Assembly (NCBI GenBank): GCA_934668515.1
Contig: CAKUNS010000033.1
Span: 1-15,543 of the forward strand
Length of the DNA: 15,543 bases
Origin: an uncultured Eggerthellaceae bacterium
GTDB taxonomy: Bacteria; Actinomycetota; Coriobacteriia; Coriobacteriales; Eggerthellaceae
Reading direction: 5' to 3'
In this document: piece after piece, positions 6,093 to 13,200 of the stretch
How the letters are laid out: the number at the start of each line of letters is the position of its first letter
Position numbering within the stretch: position 1 is the first letter of the stretch
Made by a program: the position numbers and the translations under genes
Notes under the pieces: model-generated
Seen by the model: only the letters and a program-made list of their open reading frames with translations
Databases searched by the model: none
What the model was told of the DNA's origin: nothing

Positions 6093-6890
6093 ATGGAAAA
6101 TATCGCTAACAACCAATTAGATCAGTCATTGAAGGCCGCTCCTGCATCTGATTTGGCGTTAATGCTGAATCAGATCAACGCCGATTTTTATGATCGAGTC
6201 GCTGATTCGTTTTCGGCAACGCGTAGTCGTCCATGGGAGGGCTGGCGTCGCATTGTCGAGCTTGCGAGCGGCAGCGGCCATGCTGCGCACGTTCTTGACG
6301 TGGCTTGCGGAAACTTGCGCTTCGAGCGCTTCTTGGACGACGAGCTTCCTTATGCTCCACGTCGGTTCACCTGCGTTGATTCGTGCGCAAGCCTTGTTGG
6401 TGAATTGCCGGACGACGTTGATTTCGTCGAACAGGATATTGTGTCTTCGTTGGTTTCGGGTGGTTTAGGCGATGCCGCTGGCGCTGATTTCGATCTTACG
6501 GTGTGCTTCGGTTTCTTCCATCATGTGCCGGCGCTGGATTTGCGTGTGCGCCTGCTTGACGATCTTGTGGCGCGTACGGCCCCTCAGGGGCTGATTTGCA
6601 TTTCGCTTTGGTGCTTCCTGCGTGACACGCGTCTAGCCGCGAAGGCGGATGCCGCCACTAAGAACGCTTGTGAACGTCTTGGTATCGAACGGTCTGCGCT
6701 TGAGCCGGGTGATCGGTTTCTTTGCTGGCAGGAGCGCGAAGATGTCTTCCGTTTCAGCCATTCATTCGACGAAAGCGAAATAGAACTTCTTGCTAACTCG
6801 GTGAATGATAGCGCGGAAATTATCGAGATCTTCAACGCCGACGGCAAGCATGGCGATCTGAACACCTATCTTGTTTTTAGAAAACGGTAG
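6093..6890 (+). CDS. Class I SAM-dependent methyltransferase, Trm9/ALKBH8-like
   Basis: This 265-residue protein has the class I methyltransferase fold. Motif I is HVLDVACGN (66-74), the acidic residue after strand 2 is Asp96 in FTCVDSC, and the post-strand-4 segment is FDLTVCFGFFHHV (133-145). Three further features match the tRNA mcm5U methyltransferase Trm9/ALKBH8 as I remember it. FSATRSRPW (40-48) corresponds to the F-S-x-T-R-x-x-P-W block ahead of motif I. HH at 143-144 corresponds to VVHHWST. The C-terminal stretch GDRFLCW, then FRFSHSFDESEIELL, parallels the DVFVPW ... YHLY-x-x-x-EL tail. The substrate would then be carboxymethyl-uridine 34, the product of the Elp3 encoded next door. 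That is inference from motif resemblance plus context; methylation of another small molecule or RNA is not excluded. No Trm112 partner is visible. The HAD gene follows by 25 nt and is probably co-transcribed. Confidence 0.72.
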   Translation: MENIANNQLDQSLKAAPASDLALMLNQINADFYDRVADSFSATRSRPWEGWRRIVELASGSGHAAHVLDVACGNLRFERFLDDELPYAPRRFTCVDSCASLVGELPDDVDFVEQDIVSSLVSGGLGDAAGADFDLTVCFGFFHHVPALDLRVRLLDDLVARTAPQGLICISLWCFLRDTRLAAKADAATKNACERLGIERSALEPGDRFLCWQEREDVFRFSHSFDESEIELLANSVNDSAEIIEIFNADGKHGDLNTYLVFRKR

Positions 6891-6915
6891 TTTCGCGCCT
6901 TCGAAAGGGGCCTTC

Positions 6916-7575
6916 ATGACGGTCAAACTGGATCTGAACGATGTTTCGGGAATGGTGTTCGATTGCGACGGAACCCTGCTCGACACCCTTGACGCTTGGC
7001 GTTTGGCGGAAGCGCCCCTGTTCGCTCAGATACCGTTCGAACTGACGCGTGCGCAGGAGGACGAGATCCATTCTGCCCCTATCGAGGAAGCGGCACGCAT
7101 CTTCCATGAGGCGTACGGTGTAATGAACAGCTCGGAGGGAGTTCTCGCGCATCTGGATGATGCGCTGCTTTCGTATTATCGCGATATCGCCGAACCGCTT
7201 CCCGGTGCGGTGGAGCTGGTGGAAGTCGCTAACCAAAAGGGCATTCCGTGTGTTGTGGTTTCTTCAAGTCCGCGTCGATATCTTGAGGCAGGCCTTGAAC
7301 GTGCGGGGATTGCTGACTGCTTCATCCGCTTGATCTCGACTGAGGATGTGTGCCTTTCGAAAAGCAACCCCGCGATCTATCAGATCGCTCTGGATTCGCT
7401 GGGCTCTGCGCTTGACACCACCTGGGCATTCGACGACGCGCCTTACGCGTGCGAGGTTATGCGCGCATTTGGCTTTAAGACGGTTGCGCCGGCAAACGAC
7501 GCCGATCAGAAGGAGATCGAAGCTAAGGCTCAAGCAGCCGATTATGTTGTGGCCACGCTTAAGGATCTGCTGTAG
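6916..7575 (+). CDS. HAD-superfamily phosphatase, beta-phosphoglucomutase/phosphoglycolate phosphatase type
   Basis: This is a 219-residue cytoplasmic HAD hydrolase with a helical cap (about 25-95). The four catalytic motifs are present: nucleophile Asp16 and acid/base Asp18 in FDCDGTLLDT, Ser116 in VVVSSSPRRYL, Lys149 in LSKSNPAIY, and the acidic pair D173-D174 in TWAFDDAPYA. In the final motif the usual G-D-S-x-x-D pattern becomes FDDAPY, so substrate handling may differ from classic phosphoglycolate phosphatases. The substrate cannot be told from sequence. I start at ATG 6916 because GAAAGGGG lies 5 nt upstream and the resulting N-terminus leads straight into motif I. A longer in-frame start at 6871 would overlap the methyltransferase gene. 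It lies 25 nt after the methyltransferase gene and ends before a strong terminator. Confidence 0.88.
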   Translation: MTVKLDLNDVSGMVFDCDGTLLDTLDAWRLAEAPLFAQIPFELTRAQEDEIHSAPIEEAARIFHEAYGVMNSSEGVLAHLDDALLSYYRDIAEPLPGAVELVEVANQKGIPCVVVSSSPRRYLEAGLERAGIADCFIRLISTEDVCLSKSNPAIYQIALDSLGSALDTTWAFDDAPYACEVMRAFGFKTVAPANDADQKEIEAKAQAADYVVATLKDLL

Positions 7576-7632
7576 GGTTGCATATGAGTTGCCGTCGATG
7601 GGCACGGCCTTTAGCGGACGCTAGATAAACGA

Positions 7633-7670
7633 GAAGGGGAGCGATCGCGTCAATCGCTCCCCTTCGTTTT
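7633..7670. terminator. Bidirectional terminator between the HAD gene and dapL
   Basis: A perfect 13-bp stem (7633-7645 with 7653-7665) closes a 7-nt loop and is followed by G-TTTT on the plus strand. On the minus strand the stem is followed by TCGTTTATC. It lies between two convergent genes and can serve both. Confidence 0.88.
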
Positions 7671-7702
7671 CATTATGTCGGCAATTAAATGCGACGCCTC
7701 AT

Positions 7703-8920
7703 TCACGCCATGTTCGCAATGCGTTCAAGGGCTTCTTTCGTGCTTTCAGCGCTGCCGAAGGCGGTGAGTCGGATATAGCCTTCGCCTGATGGGCCGAAGC
7801 CGGCACCTGGGGTAGTGATGACATTGGCCTCGGTAAGCAACTTGCGGAAAAAGTCCCAGGATCCCATGCCATCAGGGGTCTTGCACCAAATGTACGGGCT
7901 GTTCACAGCGCCATAGACCTCGTACCCCGCCGCTTCAAGGCCTTCCTTGATCATATGCGCGTTCTTGCGATAGTAGTCGATGGTCTCATCGATTTGAGCC
8001 GAGCCCTCGGGGGTGAATATGGCAGCAGCTCCTCGCTGGATGACGTAAGAGGCTCCGTTGAACTTCGTGGTTTGACGGCGATTCCACATGGCGTTGAGGT
8101 TCTGCTCTTCGCGTACCAGGTCCTTCGGCACTACGGTATAGCCGCAGCGTGCACCCGTGAAACCTGCGGTTTTCGAGAATGAGCGGAACTCGATGGCGCA
8201 GGTACGCGCTCCCGGAATCTCGAATATGGAATGCGGGATGCCTTCTTCGGTGATGAATCTTTCGTAGGCGGCGTCGAACATGATGACGGCTTGCGTTTCA
8301 TTGGCGTAGTCAACCCAGGTTTTCAGTTGATCGTAAGAAAGAACCGTTCCCGTGGGATTGTTCGGCGAGCAAAGGTACACGATGTCAACGTGCTCCTTGG
8401 GAAGCTCGGGATTGAATCCGTTTTCAGCGGTAGTGGGCATGTACACGATGTTCGACCACTTTTCGGTGGCTGAATCGTATTCTCCAGCACGACCGGACAT
8501 GGCGTTCGAATCCACGTAAACGGGATAGACGGGATCGCACACGGCGATGACGTTGTCGATGTCGAACAGATCGCCGATGTTCCCGCAGTCGCTTTTCGCA
8601 CCGTCCGAGACGAAGATCTCATCAAGCGAGATGTCGATACCGCGAGCCTTGAAATCGTTTTCCAGAATCGCTTCGCGCAGGAAGTCGTAGCCTTGCTCCG
8701 GACCATACCCATGGAAGTGCTCGGGGGTGGCAAGATCGTCGACTGCTTCATGCATTGCCTTGATGACTGCGGGTGCCAAAGGACGGGTGACGTCACCGAT
8801 ACCCATCTTTATCAGTTTCGCTTCGGGGTGGGCTTCCTGATAGGCCGCGGTTTCGTGCGCGATGTTCGCAAAAAGGTAACTACCAGGTAACTTAGCATAG
8901 TTAAAGTTAGGCTTGGCCAT
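7703..8920 (-). CDS. dapL: LL-diaminopimelate aminotransferase
   Basis: DapL converts L-tetrahydrodipicolinate directly to LL-2,6-diaminopimelate using glutamate as amino donor and pyridoxal phosphate as cofactor, bypassing the succinyl or acetyl branches of lysine and peptidoglycan-precursor synthesis. The 405-residue protein is the normal size. It begins MAKPNFNYAKLPGSYLFANI, typical of DapL, and shows KMGIGDVTRPL (38-48), HGYGPEQGYDFLREAI (70-85), the substrate segment VSDGAKSDCGNI (104-115), CSPNNPTGTV (184-193), and the cofactor lysine K250 in SFSKTAGFTG. The start at 8920 is fixed by GAAGGAG (8932-8926) with a 5-nt spacer; an in-frame ATG 29 codons upstream adds residues unlike the family. 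It is divergent from dapF, whose enzyme uses the product. The DapL pathway is known from plants, chlamydiae and various anaerobic bacteria. Confidence 0.96.
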   Translation of the reverse strand: MAKPNFNYAKLPGSYLFANIAHETAAYQEAHPEAKLIKMGIGDVTRPLAPAVIKAMHEAVDDLATPEHFHGYGPEQGYDFLREAILENDFKARGIDISLDEIFVSDGAKSDCGNIGDLFDIDNVIAVCDPVYPVYVDSNAMSGRAGEYDSATEKWSNIVYMPTTAENGFNPELPKEHVDIVYLCSPNNPTGTVLSYDQLKTWVDYANETQAVIMFDAAYERFITEEGIPHSIFEIPGARTCAIEFRSFSKTAGFTGARCGYTVVPKDLVREEQNLNAMWNRRQTTKFNGASYVIQRGAAAIFTPEGSAQIDETIDYYRKNAHMIKEGLEAAGYEVYGAVNSPYIWCKTPDGMGSWDFFRKLLTEANVITTPGAGFGPSGEGYIRLTAFGSAESTKEALERIANMA

Positions 8921-9163
8921 ACATGCTCCTTCATGTGTTCCGATCTGTCGAAAATACCCCGCTGATGTTTCGGCTGGATTAAGAATGTATGCAAAAGCCC
9001 AGTTCATTTAGATTTAATCGCTCTGTTACAAACAGCATGCTCAGATTTTCTTAGTATCGCACCGAGACGGGGAACCGGCGATAATGTGCGTTACTCGCTT
9101 GCAGATCGACATTCGACTCGTTGCTGCACCTCGTCATGAGAACACGTCATGAAAGAGGGAATC

Positions 9164-10042
9164 ATGCACATCGATTTCGTGAAAATGAACGGTGCAGGCA
9201 ACGACTTCGTGATGATCGGGGACTATTTCGATCAGCTTCACCTAAGCAACGAGCAAGTTCAGTGGATTTGCGACCGACACTTCGGCGTGGGAGCAGATGG
9301 CGTCATCGTTGTGAAGCCGTCGATCAATCCCGATGCCGTTGCGTTCATGGATTATTACAACTCTGACGGAACCAAAGCGGAAATGTGCGGCAACGGCATT
9401 CGCTGTTTCGCGAAGTTCCTTGTTGACGGCGGTGTTGTCGAGTCGGGTTCGGATTCGTTCGCGGTGGACACGCTTTCGGGTAAAAAGGAAATCTCGATCC
9501 TTCGCGATATCGAGGGGAACATGCAGCTGGCCACGGTGGACATGGGCGCTCCTATTTTGGAGCCTTCTAAGGTGCCCACTACGCTATCAGGCGTTCCGAC
9601 GGAATGGGGATCGGTTGCGCTTGAACAGGAAATCGTCGTCGACGGCAAAACTTACAAGGCTACGTGCGTTTCCATGGGCAATCCTCATGCGGTCATTTTC
9701 GTGAATGACCCGTTGACGTTCCCTGTGACTGAAATCGGACCCAAGATCGAGACGATGGGGGTATTCCCCGAAAAGACCAATGTGGAGTTCGCCCATGTTG
9801 ATGGCGACGTTATCACCATGCGCGTTTGGGAGCGCGGCTGTGGTGAAACCCTTGCATGTGGTACCGGCTGCTGCGCGACGGCGGTCGCTGCGCATATGAC
9901 CGGGCGTGCAGGTCGCAAGGCCACCCTTAAAGTGCTTGGCGGCGAGATCGGCGTTGAGTGGTCCGAAGAAGGCGGCGACTTGGGTTCGATCATTATGACG
10001 GGTCCCGCCAAGAAAGCCTTTGCAGGCTCGCTTGAGATTTAG
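9164..10042 (+). CDS. dapF: Diaminopimelate epimerase
   Basis: DapF interconverts LL- and meso-diaminopimelate without a cofactor, using two cysteines as acid and base; the meso form enters peptidoglycan and lysine synthesis. The 292-residue protein starts MHIDFVKMNGAGNDFV, the family hallmark. The first catalytic cysteine is C75 in MCGNGIRCFAKFL, and the second is C232 in ETLACGTGCCATAV. The substrate segment SMGNPHAVIFV is at 170-180. The length is slightly above the usual 270-280. I start at 9164 because GAGGGA lies a few bases upstream. An ATG 15 nt earlier (9149) would add MKEGI and leave no spaced ribosome-binding site. It is divergent from dapL across a 243-bp gap. Confidence 0.96.
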   Translation: MHIDFVKMNGAGNDFVMIGDYFDQLHLSNEQVQWICDRHFGVGADGVIVVKPSINPDAVAFMDYYNSDGTKAEMCGNGIRCFAKFLVDGGVVESGSDSFAVDTLSGKKEISILRDIEGNMQLATVDMGAPILEPSKVPTTLSGVPTEWGSVALEQEIVVDGKTYKATCVSMGNPHAVIFVNDPLTFPVTEIGPKIETMGVFPEKTNVEFAHVDGDVITMRVWERGCGETLACGTGCCATAVAAHMTGRAGRKATLKVLGGEIGVEWSEEGGDLGSIIMTGPAKKAFAGSLEI

Positions 10043-10177
10043 CCGCGATCTGATTTCTAGAGCACTTGGTTTCGGTTCTCATTAACTGGATCGAAACAAG
10101 ACCGCAATCGTTCGGTAGCAGTGCATTCGTATTGTTGTATCAACGGGCTGGGTGTTTGTTCCTTCGGTCGGTGCACC

Positions 10178-10229
10178 CCGGCTCGTCGAAGCCGGACTGG
10201 CAAGGTCTCATTCCTTGCGTCCGGCTTTT
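10178..10229 (+). terminator. Terminator/attenuator in front of gltB with a competing hairpin
   Basis: The 3' structure is a classic terminator: AGCCGGAC (10190-10197) pairs with GTCCGGCT (10219-10226), then GCAAGG (10200-10205) pairs with CCTTGC (10213-10218) after a 2-nt bulge, with a 7-nt loop and TTTT at 10226-10229. It ends 9 nt before the gltB Shine-Dalgarno. A second hairpin, CCGGCT (10178-10183) with AGCCGG (10190-10195), uses the same bases as the terminator's 5' arm, so the two folds exclude each other. Either this is just the dapF terminator, or it is a switchable leader for gltBD. Confidence 0.75.
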
Positions 10230-10238
10230 CTATACGAG

Positions 10239-10245
10239 AAGGGGG
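10239..10245 (+). promoter_or_regulatory. gltB ribosome-binding site that selects a GTG start
   Basis: AAGGGGG can pair over seven bases with the 16S rRNA tail (one G-U wobble). It abuts the ATG at 10246 with no spacer but is 6 nt from the in-frame GTG at 10252, which makes the GTG the better start. Confidence 0.6.
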
Positions 10246-10251
10246 ATGGGT

Positions 10252-13200
10252 GTGTCGAAGATGAGGCAACTTAACTCGAGGCGAAACGAGCAGCTTGGTC
10301 TTTACCGCAGCGAATTCGAACATGACGCGTGTGGATTGGGCGCGCTGGCTCAGCTTGACGGTTTGAAATCGCATCAGATGCTAGACGATGCCCTTTCGGT
10401 GCTTATTAACCTCGAGCATCGTGGTGGCGTTGGTCTTGAGCGGAACACCGGCGATGGTGCAGGCGTTCTGTTCCAGGTGCCGCATCGTTTCTTCCGGAAG
10501 GAAGCGCAGAAGTACGGGCATATCCTTCCCGAAGAAGGCGACTACGCGGTGGCAATGGTGTTCCTTCCTCAGGATGAGCAAGGAGTCGCCGATGCAATGC
10601 GCGTTTTCGCTGACGGTTGTGCGGCGAATGGGATCTCGCTTTTGTTCTGGCGCGATGTTCCCACCGATGCTCACGGTTTGGGAGAAACCGCCATTGCGTC
10701 GATGCCCGTCATTAAGCAGGCCTTTTTGGGCCGACCCGCCAATTGCGAGACGCGCGACGACTTCGAGCGCGCGCTTTACATTTGCCGCCGGGAGATCGAG
10801 AAGGCCGGAGACGCTTCCTCGGAGTTGGCGGAAAAGATCTTCTACATTTGCTCGATGAGCTCGCGCACCATCGTTTACAAGGGAATGCTGCTGGCCACGC
10901 AGATGCGCGGTTTCTATACCGATTTGGCCGACGCTTCAACTGAAACGGCTATCGCGCTTGTTCACTCGCGCTACAGCACCAATACCATGCCTGCTTGGGA
11001 GCGCGCTCATCCTAATCGCTACATCATTCACAACGGCGAGATCAACACGCTGAAGGGCAATAGGAATTGGGTTGCTGCGCGCGAACCCGAGCTTTATTCG
11101 CCGGTTCTTCAGGGTGACCTCGCAAAGACTCTCCCGGTTATCAATCGCGAAGGGTCAGACTCGGCAATGCTCGACAACGTTGTTGAGTTCCTGCACATGA
11201 ACGGCCGCTCGCTTCCGCGTGTCATGTCGATGCTTGTTCCCGAGCCGTGGGATCACAACCCTGCTTTGTCCGAGCGTCGTCGCGCATGGGACGAATACCA
11301 GTCGATGTTGACGGAAGCGTGGGATGGCCCTGCTGCGTTGGCGTTCACTGATGGTGTGATTCTTGGCGCAACCCTCGATCGAAACGGTCTGCGTCCCGCG
11401 CGTTATTACGTGACCAAGGACAACCGTCTGGTTCTTTCGAGTGAAGTGGGCGTCCTGGATGTCGACCCTGCGAACATCCTGGTCTCGGGAAGTTTGGGTC
11501 CTGGGCAAATGCTCGTGGTGGATCCTTCGCGTGGTCGCGTGATGTTCGACGACGAGGTGAAGAACGATCTGGCAAACGAGCGTCCCTACCGCGAGTGGAT
11601 CGACTCGCGCATGATCGAGATGACTGATCTGCTGGAGAAAAACGCTGCGTTTGAAGAAGACGCTGCAGTTGATGACGGCATCGATCTGACGCTTCGTCAG
11701 GTGGTTCACGGGTTCCATTACGATGACATGCAAGAGGCGATTCTTCCTATGGCCCGTACGGGGAAGACCCCGTTGGCGTCGATGGGCATGGATGTTCCGC
11801 TTGCTTGCTTGACCGATAAGGACCGCCGCCTGTTCGATTATTTCAATCAGCTGTTCGCTCAGGTTACCAATCCGCCTATCGATGCACTTCGTGAGTCGTT
11901 CATCACGTCGACGCTTCTATATTTGGGCAATCACGGCAATATGCTCGAGGATGCTCGTGAGAACTGCCGTTTGGTGAAGCTGGAGACCCCGCTTCTTACC
12001 AAGCGGGAATTCGACGCGCTGGCGCATATCGATGAACAGGGATTCAAGGCTATCACGCTTCATGCCGCCTATCGTATTGGCGACGGAAAGAACGCGCTGC
12101 GTGAGGCGCTTGAGCGCTTGCATAGTGAGGCGACCGCTGCTATAGAATCCGGCGTCAACATCCTTGTCATCTCCGATCGCGCAGGTCAGGGTGAAGTTCC
12201 TATCCCGTCGCTGTTGGCTGTCGCAAGTGTCCATAACCATCTGCTTCGTTGCGGCGTGCGCACCAATGCGGACATCATCGTCGAAACGGGCGACGCTATC
12301 ACGCCGCACGATTTCGCAACGTTGGTGGGTTATTCTGCATCGGGCATCTTCCCGTACCTGGCTCACGAAAGCATCGAGCATTTTTGTGCGATGCACATTA
12401 TCGAGCAGGACTGCGCGACGGCAATCGCCAACTACAACAAGGCAGTGGTTGCGGGTGTGGTTTCCATCATGTCGAAGATGGGTATCTCGACTATGCAGGG
12501 GTACCACAGCGCTCAGGTTTTCGAAGTGCTGGGTCTATCCAACGAGGTGATCGACGAACACTTCACGGGAACCGTCAGCAGGATCGGCGGTCTTGGCATC
12601 GACGATATCCAGCGCGAATGCGATATGCGTTATGACCGTATGGTTGCGCAGGCGGCATCTGCTGCTCCGTCGGTGCTTTCGAGTTCGGGTTTGACTAAGT
12701 GGCGTCCGAATGGTGGGGAAGAACATCTCATCAACCCCACGACCATCACGCTCTTGCAGCAAGCCGCCCGCGAGAACGATTTCGACACGTTCATGGAATT
12801 CAGCGCTGCGGTGCATCCTCAAGGGCGTGCAGTCACGTTACGCGACCTGCTTGAATTCGATTTCGAGCATGCCGATTCCATTCCACTTGATCAGGTGGAG
12901 CCCGCATCCGAGATCGTCAAGCGCTTCACCACAGGCGCGATGAGCTACGGGTCCATCTCCAAGGAGGCTCACGAGTGCCTTGCCATTGCCATGAATCGAC
13001 TTGGTGGTAAGTCGAACACCGGCGAGGGCGGTGAGGACACGGCGCGCGAAACGCGTCTTCCCAATGGCGACAGCAAGTTGTCTGCGATCAAGCAGATCGC
13101 TTCTGGTCGTTTTGGTGTGACTAGCCGTTATTTGATGAGCGCCCGCGAGATCCAAATCAAGATGGCGCAAGGTGCGAAACCGGGCGAAGGCGGGCATCTT

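Noticed and set aside
8921..9007. In-frame upstream extension of dapL by 29 codons
   Set aside because: The added residues are unlike DapL, and the downstream ATG at 8920 has a well-spaced GAAGGAG.
8921..9163. Lysine riboswitch in front of dapL
   Set aside because: The minus strand has GAGGTGC and AGTAA, which are reminiscent of the lysine riboswitch 5' part. The remaining conserved core is missing, and the element would overlap the dapF promoter region.
10066..10251. In-frame upstream extension of gltB by 62 codons
   Set aside because: It begins with TTG, has no similarity to GltB propeptides, and runs through a strong terminator hairpin. A good ribosome-binding site lies downstream of it.
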